DNA of 64,000 bases from JANMOK01 sp031415055 (lineage in GTDB: Bacteria; Pseudomonadota; Alphaproteobacteria; Rhodobacterales; Rhodobacteraceae). This document shows, one piece after another, positions 16,855 through 25,581 of this stretch. Below the pieces are notes generated by a model that was not told where the DNA came from, searched no databases, and saw only the letters and a list, made by a program, of their open reading frames with translations. Location of the stretch: NCBI GenBank assembly GCA_031415055.1, contig JANOQZ010000026.1:1-64000 (forward strand). The letters run 5' to 3'. The number at the start of each line of letters is the position of its first letter. Within the stretch, counting starts at the first letter, position 1. Both the position numbers and the translations under genes were made by a program.

Positions 16855-17094
16855 TTAACTTTCCGCTTGGGAATGGCGGGCGGCACGACCACGGCGTTTG
16901 CCTTTCAGTAAAGGACGGCGATCGGGCAATTCTTGGATAATGGCGTGACGGGTTTCCGGGGCCATTTTTGACCAGGCCGCGATTTCGCCCGGCGTGCGCA
17001 AACAACCGATACACAGGCCGATGTCGCGGTGGACAAGGCAGATTTTGATGCAGGGGCTTTCAATCTCGTCGCGTTCCCAAAGTTCATTGTGCAT
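16855..17094 (-). CDS. DUF1289 domain-containing protein
   Basis: A 79-residue protein with the family's four-cysteine signature C15-x3-C19-x8-C28-x2-C31 followed by R-T-x2-E-I-x2-W, which looks like a small metal-binding knuckle. The C-terminus is strongly basic (LLKGKRRGRAAR). The start MHNELWER overlaps the end of ruvX by 11 bases, so the two are probably cotranscribed. The function is unknown. Confidence 0.88.
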   Translation of the reverse strand: MHNELWERDEIESPCIKICLVHRDIGLCIGCLRTPGEIAAWSKMAPETRHAIIQELPDRRPLLKGKRRGRAARHSQAES

Positions 17095-17575
17095 TTTGGC
17101 GATCCAGATAGGCCAGCCGGTCGAGCGCTGCCTGCAATATATAGGACGCCGCCACATGGTCGATAACGGCCGCACGTTTTTTGCGGCTGGCGTCGGCGTC
17201 GATCAACGTGCGTTCGGCGGCGACGGTTGACAGGCGCTCGTCCTGGAAGGTGATCGCAATATCGGTCAGGCGGGCAAGATTGCGGGCGAAAGCGCGGGTG
17301 GATTGGCAGCGCGGGCCCTCGGTTCCGTCCATGTTCAAGGGCAGGCCCAAGATGATGCCAGCGATTTGGCGGCCTTGGCAGACTTTGAGGAGTTGGGCGG
17401 CATCGGCGGTGAATTTGCTGCGGCGGATGGTTTCCAAGGCAGTGCCGATGCTGCGCCTGGTGTCGGACACGGCGATGCCGATTGTTTTGTCACCCAGATC
17501 CAGCGCGAGGATGGCCCGGTTGGCTGGAAGGATTGCCGCGAAGTCGATGAGGCTGTCGTGGATGACGGCGGTCAA
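17084..17575 (-). CDS. ruvX: Holliday junction resolvase RuvX / YqgF (pre-16S rRNA nuclease)
   Basis: A 163-residue RNase H-fold protein with the first catalytic aspartate in LALDLGDKTIGIAVSD, a GLPLNMDG motif, and late acidic residues in FQDERLST and DADASRKK. The family is annotated as a Holliday junction resolvase and processes pre-16S rRNA in E. coli. The start overlaps the ccmI stop by four bases. The ccmI-ruvX-DUF1289 order is usual for Rhodobacterales. Confidence 0.93.
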   Translation of the reverse strand: MTAVIHDSLIDFAAILPANRAILALDLGDKTIGIAVSDTRRSIGTALETIRRSKFTADAAQLLKVCQGRQIAGIILGLPLNMDGTEGPRCQSTRAFARNLARLTDIAITFQDERLSTVAAERTLIDADASRKKRAAVIDHVAASYILQAALDRLAYLDRQNAQ

Positions 17576-18780
17576 TTGGTGATCTCGGCGGATTGGGCCG
17601 CTTGCTGAAGCGTTTGCAAGCTGGCGGTATCACCGGCGAATACAATCTTGGCCTTTTCCCATGCCGCTGCCGCGTTCGCGGTTTGACCGAGAACGCCGTA
17701 AGCGCGGATCAGTTGCGCCCATTCCTGCGCTGTGCCGCCTTGCGCGTTGAGACGTTGCGACAGGCCGTCAACCATGCCCGCGATCATGGCGGTGCGGTCG
17801 GCTTCGCTCATCTCAGCGGCGGCGGCGATGTCACCTTCGGTTGGTCCGGACAAGGTTTCGGGCATCGGCAAACCAGCGGCGGCGGCGATTTCGGGCAATG
17901 CGGCGGTGATGGCGGGCAGCCAAGGGGCATCCGGCGGGCCTTCGTTCAACAGGCCAACCCAAAGCCGATAAGTCAGGTCGGGGCGTCCGCCTTGTGCCAA
18001 AGCAAGGCCGGAAAAATAACGCCCGCGCGGATTTTTCGGATCAAGCGTCAGGCCGTCGGCAAAAGCCTGTTCCGCCTCTGGCGACACAAACCCGCCCGCT
18101 GCCAGCACCATGTATTCGCCAAGGGCCAGAAAGTCCTTCCCTGTCGCTGCGTCGCCTTTGATCCGCAGCACCTGCTGTTGCGAAAGGCGGGCTTCGATCC
18201 AAAGACCGATTTGCGCTTGGGTCTGCACCAGCAATTCGTGACCACGTAAGTCATCGGGACGGGTGGCAAGGGCAGACTTTAGTTGGGCGATCAGGTCTAG
18301 GTCGTCGGGGTTGGATATTTCTGTCGGGTCGGTTTTGCGGACATGCGCATAATCTTCTTCCGCTTCATACTGACTGGGCCGCTTACCCCGTTCATCGGCG
18401 AGATCGGCGAGACGTTGGGGTAAGGGCAAGCCGGGGAGGAAGGGCGAGCCGAGTTGGCTGTAGAGACCCAAGGCCGAGGTGGTGAACAAGATTGCAACGA
18501 GCGCGATGGTTATGAGCGACGGGCGTTGCTGTGGGGTGGCGATTGGTGCTGCATCGTTGGCTTTGAGCAGGCGGCGCGATACTTCGCTGCGCATGGCGGT
18601 TGCGTCGGCGGCTGTAATCACGCCACGGGCGAGATCGCTTTCGACTTCTGCCAATTGGTCTTTGTAAACTTGCAGGTCGCTGTTGGGGCTGTTTGTTGCA
18701 TCGCTGGGTCGCACCAGCGGACGCAACAAGATGAACAGCGACGCGAGAACCAGGAATGTTGTTAACAACCAGAAAAGCAT
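17572..18780 (-). CDS. ccmI: c-type cytochrome biogenesis protein CcmI
   Basis: A 402-residue protein with an N-terminal membrane helix (FWLLTTFLVLASLFILLRP), a cytoplasmic loop with the leucine-rich RGVITAADATAMRSEVSRRL element, a second helix around residues 90-112, and a periplasmic TPR domain. CcmI chaperones apocytochrome c to the CcmF/H haem ligation complex. It is the first gene of a three-gene string with ruvX and DUF1289, and is divergent from soxB, leaving about 185 bases for both promoters. Confidence 0.93.
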   Translation of the reverse strand: MLFWLLTTFLVLASLFILLRPLVRPSDATNSPNSDLQVYKDQLAEVESDLARGVITAADATAMRSEVSRRLLKANDAAPIATPQQRPSLITIALVAILFTTSALGLYSQLGSPFLPGLPLPQRLADLADERGKRPSQYEAEEDYAHVRKTDPTEISNPDDLDLIAQLKSALATRPDDLRGHELLVQTQAQIGLWIEARLSQQQVLRIKGDAATGKDFLALGEYMVLAAGGFVSPEAEQAFADGLTLDPKNPRGRYFSGLALAQGGRPDLTYRLWVGLLNEGPPDAPWLPAITAALPEIAAAAGLPMPETLSGPTEGDIAAAAEMSEADRTAMIAGMVDGLSQRLNAQGGTAQEWAQLIRAYGVLGQTANAAAAWEKAKIVFAGDTASLQTLQQAAQSAEITN

Positions 18781-18965
18781 GAAAACCTTTGCGTGTGCCT
18801 GTAACCCATGTTTGTTTAGCTTTTTGGGTTGGCCTCTCGCAATGGCGGAAACGTCTGTTGCTCGCTTTGTCGGGATCGGCTGTTTGAATGCCGCTTGGCA
18901 ACCGGGGTTGTACTTGCCACTGGTGCATCACAAACTTGGGTCGACTTGTGGAGCAATCGCGGGAA

Positions 18966-20213
18966 ATGAAGCGCTATTCGGTCTTTGCAATCGCGCGGGA
19001 AGCGTTGCGCTGGCATTCCGGTTGGGAGCGGGCTTGGGCCTCGCCGGAACCGAAAGCGGCCTATGATGTGGTGATTGTCGGGGCCGGTGGGCACGGATTG
19101 GCGACCGCTTATTATTTGGCAAAGAACCACGGCATAACCAATGTGGCCGTGGTGGAAAAGGGCTGGCTGGGCGGCGGCAACACCGGGCGCAACACCACGA
19201 TTATCCGGTCAAACTATTTGCAGGATTCCTCGGCCGCGATCTATGAAAAGGCGCGTTCATTATATGAAACGTTGAGCCAGCAGTTGAATTACAACGTGAT
19301 GTTCAGCCCGCGCGGCGTTCTGATGCTTGCACAAACCGAACATGAGCTGCGGGCGTGGAGGCGGACTTCTCACGCCAATCGCCTTGCTGGCATCGCGTCC
19401 GAAATGGTCACTCCTGCACGAATCAAACAATTGGTGCCGATCATCGAATTGGACGGACCGCGCTATCCGGTGTTGGGCGGGCTGTGGCAACCGCGCGGTG
19501 GCACGGCACGGCACGACGCGGTGGCCTGGGGCTATGCGCGGGCGGCCAGCAATTTAGGCGTGCATATTATTCAGCAATGCGAAGTGACCGGGGTTCGGAG
19601 GGATGCGGGCGGGGTGGTCGGGATCGACACCAACAAGGGTGCGATCAATTGCAAGAAGCTGTGTTTTGTTGTGGCGGGGTCATCCGGAGTTCTGGCGGAA
19701 TTGGCCGGGTTTCGGTTGCCGATTGAATCGGTGGCGTTGCAGGCGCTTGTTTCTGAGCCGATTAAGCCGCTGCTCGATTGCGTGGTCATGGCCAATACTG
19801 TGCACGGCTATATCAGCCAATCGGACAAGGGCGAGATGGTGATCGGCGGCGGGTCGGATGGGTTCAACAATTACACGCAACGCGGATCTTTCCATCATAT
19901 CGAGGAAACCGTGCGGGCGCTGATTGAGACGATGCCGGTGTTGTCACGCTTGAAAATGCTGCGGCAATGGGGCGGGATTGTCGATATGACGGGCGACCGT
20001 TCGCCGATCATCGGGCATTCGCCGGTGCCGGGAATTTTCCTCAACTGCGGCTGGGGCACTGGCGGGTTCAAGGCGATACCAGGGTCGGGCTGGGCAACGG
20101 CAGAGATGTTGGCAACGGGCGAACCCGGTGCACTGGCGGCACCGTTCAGTTTGGCGCGATTTGCCGAGGGCAGAATGATCGACGAATCCGTCGCGGCCGC
20201 GGTGGCACATTGA
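18966..20213 (+). CDS. soxB: Sarcosine oxidase subunit beta
   Basis: A 415-residue FAD/FMN flavoprotein subunit of heterotetrameric sarcosine oxidase, which converts sarcosine plus tetrahydrofolate and O2 to glycine, 5,10-methylene-THF and H2O2. It has a Rossmann motif (DVVIVGAGGHGLATAYYLA, about 34-52) and the GGTARHDAVAW segment whose histidine (about H183) corresponds to the covalent FMN attachment site. ATG 18966 was chosen at MKRYSVFA; an upstream GTG-type extension lacks conservation. It starts the soxBDAG cluster. Confidence 0.95.
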   Translation: MKRYSVFAIAREALRWHSGWERAWASPEPKAAYDVVIVGAGGHGLATAYYLAKNHGITNVAVVEKGWLGGGNTGRNTTIIRSNYLQDSSAAIYEKARSLYETLSQQLNYNVMFSPRGVLMLAQTEHELRAWRRTSHANRLAGIASEMVTPARIKQLVPIIELDGPRYPVLGGLWQPRGGTARHDAVAWGYARAASNLGVHIIQQCEVTGVRRDAGGVVGIDTNKGAINCKKLCFVVAGSSGVLAELAGFRLPIESVALQALVSEPIKPLLDCVVMANTVHGYISQSDKGEMVIGGGSDGFNNYTQRGSFHHIEETVRALIETMPVLSRLKMLRQWGGIVDMTGDRSPIIGHSPVPGIFLNCGWGTGGFKAIPGSGWATAEMLATGEPGALAAPFSLARFAEGRMIDESVAAAVAH

Positions 20214-20242
20214 TGCCCCGCAACCGCTTCAGATACAGCAAT

Positions 20243-20545
20243 TCAAATCTGCTTGTAGCGATCGAGCCCGAAGCGGCGATATTTGTCGGCGCTGGTCAGG
20301 TGGATGCCCCGCGCCCGAACCTTGCGCACCCGCAGGCCGACGAAAAGAGCGCCGACAATCAGACCATAGAAAATGAATTGGTTGGTGGCATCGGCGGTTT
20401 CAACACCAAAACCATTCTTCATCACTTCGCCAATGGCTTTTTGGATTGTGCTGGCAAAACCGGCCAAGTCGGTCTGGATACGCGTATAATCCATGAATTG
20501 ACCGCCCCCACGGTGCAACGTCACGCTACTTGTTACTGTTTCCAT
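20243..20545 (-). CDS. Small predicted membrane protein, antisense between soxB and soxD
   Basis: An open frame of 80-100 residues on the strand opposite the sox genes, filling the gap between soxB and soxD almost exactly. It has one clear hydrophobic segment (FIFYGLIVGALFVGL) followed by a basic stretch (RVRKVRARG) and a polar tail. Starts at METVTSS (20545) or MDYTRIQ (20494) are possible; the latter follows a G-rich stretch. I do not recognise the family. The TM-plus-basic layout looks protein-like, but sox clusters normally have no gene here, so it may be an inserted gene. Confidence 0.5.
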   Translation of the reverse strand: METVTSSVTLHRGGGQFMDYTRIQTDLAGFASTIQKAIGEVMKNGFGVETADATNQFIFYGLIVGALFVGLRVRKVRARGIHLTSADKYRRFGLDRYKQI

Positions 20546-20673
20546 GATAATCAATCCCTAGTTACGATGCAAGGTAAATGCCTGTTAAGCATTAAGAATT
20601 CGCAAATACGCGGCTGGATTTTGTCAGCATTTCGCGCGATATTGCCGGTATTTTTCGGCAGTCGGGGTGCAGC

Positions 20674-20997
20674 ATGTTGAAACTTCGTTGTCCCAACTGT
20701 GGCGTGGAGGGCGAAGAGACCGAATTTGCCGCGGGTGGCGAGGCGCATTTGCAGCGATTCGGCGCTGGTTCAGGTGACGAGGAGTTCCGCGACTATCTTT
20801 TTCAGAGGAAAAACCCTCGTGGCGTGCATTTTGAACGTTGGCGGCATGCGTTTGGCTGCGGGAAATGGTTCCATGCGGCGCGATGTACCGCGACATTGGA
20901 AGTGTTTGGCACCTATTCGGCACAGGTTTCGGCGCCGCCCTCGGAATTGGTCGTGGCCATCAAAGCCAAGCGGCCAGATTGGAAAGGCTGGCCATGA
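20674..20997 (+). CDS. soxD: Sarcosine oxidase subunit delta
   Basis: A 107-residue zinc subunit. The zinc ligands are visible as C6 and C9 (RCPNC) and H58 and C62 (RHAFGCGKW). It is essential for assembly of the alpha-beta-gamma-delta complex. The stop codon overlaps the soxA start (ATGA). It is separated from soxB by a 460-base gap holding a small antisense frame, whereas in many relatives soxB and soxD are nearly adjacent. Confidence 0.95.
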   Translation: MLKLRCPNCGVEGEETEFAAGGEAHLQRFGAGSGDEEFRDYLFQRKNPRGVHFERWRHAFGCGKWFHAARCTATLEVFGTYSAQVSAPPSELVVAIKAKRPDWKGWP

Positions 20998-23900
20998 GCA
21001 AACGGCTTTCCAGCGGTGGGCGGTTGATTGATCGGGCAAAACCGGTTGGTTTCACCTTCAACAATCAGCATTTTGAGGGGTTTCAGGGCGACACCTTGGC
21101 CGCGGCTTTATTGGCCAACGGGCAAACGTTGCTTGGCCGCTCGTTCAAATATCACCGACCGCGCGGTTTGGTGGCGTCGGGTGCCGAGGAGCCGAATGCG
21201 CTGGTCGGTTTGGGCGACGGAGCGCGGTTTGAGCCAAACCAAAGGGCGACGACAACCGAGGTGTTTGACGGGTTAAAAGCGGCCTCGCAAAACCACTGGC
21301 CAAGTTTGCATTTTGACGTTGGGGCGTTGAATGCGAAACTATCGCCGTTTTTTCCGGCCGGGTTTTATTACAAGACGTTCATCCATCCGCGTGCAGCGTG
21401 GAAACATCTGTTTGAACCGTTCATTCGCCGTTCAGCCGGTTTGGGCAAGGCACCGAAGTTGGGCGATGCGGATGAGTATGAGTATTTCTATGCCTATACC
21501 GATGTGCTGGTGGTGGGTGGCGGGATTGCCGGGATTGCAGCGGCAATGGAAGCGGCGCGGTCGGGTGCGCGGGTTATTCTGATCGACCAAAACGCCCATT
21601 GGGGCGGGCGGGTTTTGACCGACACTATGCAAATCGATGGCCAGGACGCGGCTGATTGGGCATTGGCGCAGGTGGAGACCTTGGCGAAAATGCCGAATGT
21701 GACATTGCGCAACCGCACAATGGGCGCGGGGGTTTACGACCACGGTTATGCACTGGCCTATGAGCGGGTGGCCGATCATAAACCGGGCGATGGGCGACCA
21801 CGGCATCGCCTGTGGCGCATTCGGGCCGGGCGGATTGTGACGGCGACAGGGGCCATTGAGCGGCCTTTGGCCTTTGCCGGCAATGATGTGCCCGGCGTGA
21901 TGCTGGCGTCAGCCGTACGCGATTATGTGGGATTGTGGGGGGTAAGTCCGGGGGAGCGGACGGTTTTGGTGACCAATAACGATGATGGGTATCGGACGGC
22001 GATTGCGTTGCATGCGGCAGGGTTGGAGGTGCCGGTTGTGTTGGATGCGCGGGATTCGGTGGTCGGCGCATTGTCGGTGCAGGCACGGGCTTTGGGCATC
22101 AGGGTCGAGACAGGTAAAGGATTTGCCAAGGTATTAGGCGGCAAGTTTGTCACCGGCGTGGACATCTGTGCTCAGGCTGGCGAAGGGGAATTGCTGGAAA
22201 CGATCCCCTGCGATTGCGTCGCCATGTCGGGCGGCTGGTCGCCGGCGGTGCATTTATGGAGCCATTGCGGCGGCAAGTTGAATTGGGATGAAGGCGCGGC
22301 GATGTTCCGGCCAGACGCCGCGCGTCCGCCATTGGGGGATGATGGGACGGGTTTCGTGATTGCGGCAGGAGCGGCGAACGGGTGGTTGCAGAGCGGCGAA
22401 TGTTTGGAAGATGCGGTTGAGGCGGGCAAAAAATCGGCGATCGAGGCCGGTTTTAAGGCCAAAAAGGCGGGTAAAATGGCGGTTTTTGCCCCTGTGGAAC
22501 AGCCTTTGCAGCCGGTGTGGATGATGCCTGCCAAGGCCAAACCGGCGCTGCGGGCCAAAGCCTTCCTCGATTTCCAGAACGATGTGAAAGTATCCGACGT
22601 GCGGCTGGCGGCGCAGGAGGGGTATGAGTCGGTAGAGCATGCCAAGCGATACACGACGCTCGGGATGGCGACCGATCAGGGTAAGCTCAGCAACATCAAT
22701 GGGCTGGCGGTTCTGGCGGAGTCACTGAATGTGGCGATACCGCAGGTTGGAACCACGACGTTCAGGCCGCCCTATACGCCAATCTCGATGGGATCGATTG
22801 CGGGCGATGCGCGGGGGGATTTGTTCAAGCCAACCCGACGCACCGCGATGGATGGCTGGCATGAGGCGCATGGAGCGCATTGGGAGCCGGTGGCGGATTG
22901 GCGGCGGCCTTATGCGTTTGTGCGCAAGGGCGAGACGGTCAAACAGGCGGTGACGCGCGAGGTTTTGAATACGCGCTCGTCGGTGGGCATGCTGGACGCC
23001 TCGACCTTGGGCAAGATTTTGGTCAAAGGGCCGGATGCGGGCAAGTTTCTGGATTTGATCTATACCAATGTGATGTCCTCTCTGGCGGTGGGTAAATGTC
23101 GGTATGGTTTGATGTGCAACGAAAACGGGTTTCTGTTTGACGACGGGGTTGTGGCGCGGTTGGGGGTGGATGAATTCTTGTGCCACACCACCTCGGGCGG
23201 GTCGGATCGGGTGCATGGCTGGATGGAAGAATGGCTGCAAACCGAATGGTGGGATTTGCAGGTTTATGTGGCCAATGTGACCGAACAGTTTGCCCAGATT
23301 GCGGTGGTGGGTCCAAAGGCGCGGTTGGTGCTGGAAAAGCTGGGCGGAATGGATGTGTCGCGCGAGGCATTGCCGTTCATGGGGTTTGTTGCGGGGGCAT
23401 TGGCGGGCATTCCGGCCCGGGTCTACCGGATTTCGTTCAGTGGTGAACTATCTTACGAGATCGCGGTTCCCGCTTCGCGTGGGTTGGAGTTCTGGGAGAA
23501 AGTGGCGGAAGCCGGGACCGAGCTTGGCATCACGCCCTATGGCACCGAGGCGTTGCATGTGATGCGAGCTGAAAAGGGCTTCATCATGATCGGCGACGAG
23601 ACGGATGGCACCGTTATCCCGCAAGATTTGAACCTTGGCTGGGCGGTTTCAAAGAAAAAGTCCGATTTCATTGGCAAACGGGCGCATGAAAGGCCGTTTT
23701 TCAGTGATTCAGGGCGTAAACAATTGGTCGGTTTGCTGACCGATAACCCGACAATCGTGCTGCCAGACGGGGCACATGCGGTTGAAGGGCCAAAGCTGAG
23801 CAATGGCATGGAGAACATGATTGGGCATGTTACCTCGTCGTATTTCTCACCCACATTGGGCCATTCAATTGCCATGGCGCTGATCAAGGGTGGGTCACAG

Positions 23901-24008
23901 CGGATGGGGCAGACCCTGAGTTTCCCGGTGTCGCGTAGCGAAATCATCCGCGCCAAAGTGGTCGATCCGGTGTTTTTGGACAAAGAAGGAGCGCGGCAGA
24001 ATGTCTGA
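20994..24008 (+). CDS. soxA: Sarcosine oxidase subunit alpha
   Basis: The 1004-residue large subunit. The N-terminal region resembles a 2Fe-2S ferredoxin fold that lacks the cluster (FNNQHFEGFQGDTLAAALLA). An NAD-binding Rossmann fold follows at about 170-195 (VLVVGGGIAGIAAAMEAARS). The C-terminal ~380 residues form an aminomethyltransferase (GcvT-like) domain that binds tetrahydrofolate. The length is normal. The start at MSKRLSSGG overlaps the soxD stop, and the end overlaps soxG by eight bases, showing tight coupling. Confidence 0.96.
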   Translation: MSKRLSSGGRLIDRAKPVGFTFNNQHFEGFQGDTLAAALLANGQTLLGRSFKYHRPRGLVASGAEEPNALVGLGDGARFEPNQRATTTEVFDGLKAASQNHWPSLHFDVGALNAKLSPFFPAGFYYKTFIHPRAAWKHLFEPFIRRSAGLGKAPKLGDADEYEYFYAYTDVLVVGGGIAGIAAAMEAARSGARVILIDQNAHWGGRVLTDTMQIDGQDAADWALAQVETLAKMPNVTLRNRTMGAGVYDHGYALAYERVADHKPGDGRPRHRLWRIRAGRIVTATGAIERPLAFAGNDVPGVMLASAVRDYVGLWGVSPGERTVLVTNNDDGYRTAIALHAAGLEVPVVLDARDSVVGALSVQARALGIRVETGKGFAKVLGGKFVTGVDICAQAGEGELLETIPCDCVAMSGGWSPAVHLWSHCGGKLNWDEGAAMFRPDAARPPLGDDGTGFVIAAGAANGWLQSGECLEDAVEAGKKSAIEAGFKAKKAGKMAVFAPVEQPLQPVWMMPAKAKPALRAKAFLDFQNDVKVSDVRLAAQEGYESVEHAKRYTTLGMATDQGKLSNINGLAVLAESLNVAIPQVGTTTFRPPYTPISMGSIAGDARGDLFKPTRRTAMDGWHEAHGAHWEPVADWRRPYAFVRKGETVKQAVTREVLNTRSSVGMLDASTLGKILVKGPDAGKFLDLIYTNVMSSLAVGKCRYGLMCNENGFLFDDGVVARLGVDEFLCHTTSGGSDRVHGWMEEWLQTEWWDLQVYVANVTEQFAQIAVVGPKARLVLEKLGGMDVSREALPFMGFVAGALAGIPARVYRISFSGELSYEIAVPASRGLEFWEKVAEAGTELGITPYGTEALHVMRAEKGFIMIGDETDGTVIPQDLNLGWAVSKKKSDFIGKRAHERPFFSDSGRKQLVGLLTDNPTIVLPDGAHAVEGPKLSNGMENMIGHVTSSYFSPTLGHSIAMALIKGGSQRMGQTLSFPVSRSEIIRAKVVDPVFLDKEGARQNV

Positions 24009-24531
24009 CGCAATTCACATCGAATTGGTTGCGCAAGGCATGGTGACGTTGCGGGGTGATCTGGCGTCAGCGTCTTTGGCCAAAGCAGTCAAAGCAGCGG
24101 TTGGTTGCACGGTGCCGGGGCAACGACAGGTTCTCGTAGCGGGCGAAAACGTGGCGCTGTGGATGTCACCCGACGAGTTATTGTTGCTTGTTCGCCATGA
24201 TAAAGCCGATGACGTCGTGGCGCATTTGGGGAAATCAATGGCGGGCGAGCACCACCTAGCGGTCAATGTATCGGATGCCCGCGCGATGTTCCGCTTGCAA
24301 GGCCAAGGCGCCCGCGAGGTTTTGGCCAAGGGTGCGCCGGTGGATTTGGCGCCCGGGCAGTTTGAACCCTGGGTAGTGCGCAGAACGCGCATTGGCTTGG
24401 TGGCGGCGGCGTTTTGGATGACCGAGGCTGATACATTCGAGATCGTCTGCTTTCGTTCGGTGGCCGGTTACATGGAAGATTGGCTGCATCACGCGGCACG
24501 GAAAGACAGTTTGCCGGGTGTTTTCTCATAA
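24001..24531 (+). CDS. soxG: Sarcosine oxidase subunit gamma
   Basis: A 176-residue subunit with the GcvT-like fold of the gamma chain (DELLLLV, LAVNVSDARAMFRLQG, LPGVFS end). It completes the heterotetramer with soxB, soxD and soxA and overlaps soxA by eight bases. No folate gene (such as purU, folD or glyA) follows directly; instead there are palindromic repeats and a transporter remnant. Confidence 0.93.
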   Translation: MSDAIHIELVAQGMVTLRGDLASASLAKAVKAAVGCTVPGQRQVLVAGENVALWMSPDELLLLVRHDKADDVVAHLGKSMAGEHHLAVNVSDARAMFRLQGQGAREVLAKGAPVDLAPGQFEPWVVRRTRIGLVAAAFWMTEADTFEIVCFRSVAGYMEDWLHHAARKDSLPGVFS

Positions 24532-24584
24532 TACTGTCATTGCAATTATGCGAATCTATGAAGGCGCAGCCGAACGAAGGCAAA

Positions 24585-24653
24585 ACTGGTAGCAATGCCG
24601 AGGAACCATTCGGGCTTCGCCGCATCGAAATCTTGGTCCATGATGCTACCAGT
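24585..24653. repeat. Short inverted repeat ACTGGTAGCA / TGCTACCAGT
   Basis: Perfect 10-bp inverted arms at 24585-24594 and 24644-24653 enclose 49 bases. There is no coding potential and no T-run. It could be a small palindromic repeat or a stable 3' structure of the sox transcript. Confidence 0.5.
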
Positions 24654-24670
24654 CCCCGTCGGTAAATATA

Positions 24671-24783
24671 TGCGTTAGAGCTATTCCGACGATGACAGAA
24701 TCGTCTGAATAGCTCTAACTTGTTAAATTTACGCATTTCTGGCGGCAAAACCGGTTCCCACTTTTGCCTGAAATGCGCTAAAG
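24671..24783. repeat. Composite palindromic repeat element (rhizobial-type)
   Basis: There are two adjacent hairpins. At 24674-24719, a long stem pairs GTTAGAGCTATTC with GAATAGCTCTAAC plus an inner GACGAT/ATCGTC, one mismatch and a 6-base loop. At 24732-24777, CGCATTTC pairs with GAAATGCG around AAAACCGGTTCCCACTTTTG. The latter core is familiar as a highly repeated intergenic motif in Rhizobiales genomes. The element probably spread as a non-autonomous repeat; it also separates soxG from the transporter remnant. Confidence 0.7.
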
Positions 24784-24800
24784 CCGTATGGTTTGCTTAG

Positions 24801-25256
24801 GCTGCAGAATTTGGGTGGTGTGCGCTGATCGCTTTCTCGCTGAATTCGGGGGCCTATGCGACCGAGATTATCCGCGGCGCAGTGGAGACCACGCCAAAAG
24901 GCGAGATTGAGAGCGCGGTTTCGCTGGGCCTGTCGCCGCTGCAGGTGAATTGGCTGGTGCTGATCCCGTCTTCGCTGCGGCGAGCTTTGCCGCAGTATGG
25001 CAACGAAGTCGTGTTCATGTTGCATGGCTCGGTCGTGGCGTCGGTGATCACCATTCAAGATATTTTGGGCGCTGCCCGCACCATCAATGCGAAATACTAT
25101 CTGGCTTACGAAGGGTTTTTGACGGCTGCGGTTCTATATATGATCATAACCTATGGCTTGATCCGGATATTCCGCTATCTGGAATTTCGCTATCTCAAGC
25201 ATTTGAACATTCATGTCGCTGAGGCCGATATGCATCTGGCGCATGGCAGGATTTAG
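24801..25256 (+). pseudogene. Amino-acid ABC transporter permease, C-terminal remnant
   Basis: The frame opens after a TAG at 24798 and encodes about 150 residues matching the C-terminal half of a HisM/GltK-type polar amino acid permease. It includes the EAA loop region (SGAYATEIIRGAVETTPKGE, then EAVSLGLSP-like SAVSLGLSPLQVNWLVLIP) and the last transmembrane helix. The N-terminal half, a start codon and partner genes (binding protein, ATPase) are absent. The sequence turns into the palindromic repeat just upstream, so the gene was probably cut there by deletion or insertion. Confidence 0.85.
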
Positions 25257-25299
25257 TTTTTGTGCGGTGCACTATTTTGAAAACATGCCTAGGTGGGTG

Positions 25300-25331
25300 G
25301 TATGAGAAAGCGAGTTCGCTAACCCTCATAC
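25300..25331 (+). promoter_or_regulatory. 5' hairpin upstream of small ORF
   Basis: Two nested perfect stems, GTATGAG/CTCATAC and AGCGA/TCGCT around a GT loop, end 17 bases before the ATG at 25349 and just before its AGGAG ribosome site. It may be a 5' UTR stability or processing structure; no T-run follows, so a terminator is unlikely. Confidence 0.5.
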
Positions 25332-25348
25332 GAAGTTAGGAGTGCATT

Positions 25349-25492
25349 ATGTATAACAATATCTTCAAAACGCTGAGTTACGACGAATATCAGGACATGG
25401 CCGCAACCGCGAAAACCGCGCATGCCAACAGCATCGCAGCCCGCGCGTTTCGCGCCTTGGCGGCATTGATCGTGAAGCCAGTCCACGCCTGA
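25349..25492 (+). CDS. 47-residue small protein, own ribosome site and terminator
   Basis: The ATG is preceded by TTAGGAG at good spacing, and the frame encodes 47 residues starting MYNNIFKTLSYDEYQDMA and ending in a hydrophobic/basic stretch (RAFRALAALIVKPVHA). A 5' hairpin lies directly upstream and a strong rho-independent terminator 27 bases after the stop, so it looks like a complete monocistronic unit. The amphipathic Ala/Arg-rich C-terminal half recalls the short stress-induced small proteins of alphaproteobacteria, but I do not recognise a defined family. It is too short for most gene callers. Confidence 0.7.
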   Translation: MYNNIFKTLSYDEYQDMAATAKTAHANSIAARAFRALAALIVKPVHA

Positions 25493-25518
25493 ACACAGGC
25501 CAGAATTCAAACGCTATC

Positions 25519-25548
25519 GGGTCGCCAATTTGGCGGCCCTTTTGTTTT
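25519..25548 (+). terminator. Rho-independent terminator
   Basis: GGGTCGCC-AATTT-GGCGGCCC, with one mismatched pair, is followed by TTTTGTTTT. It ends the small-ORF transcript ahead of the methyltransferase gene. Confidence 0.85.
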
Positions 25549-25581
25549 GTAGTTTCCCGCGCGGCGCTGTAGAGGGGCTGC

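Noticed and set aside
16905..17087. Alternative minus-strand frame within the DUF1289 gene
   Set aside because: The DUF1289 frame contains the four-cysteine family signature; the alternative frame has none.
24263..24748. 161-codon minus-strand frame over soxG and the following repeat
   Set aside because: It is antisense to soxG and runs into the palindromic repeat; no motif supports it.
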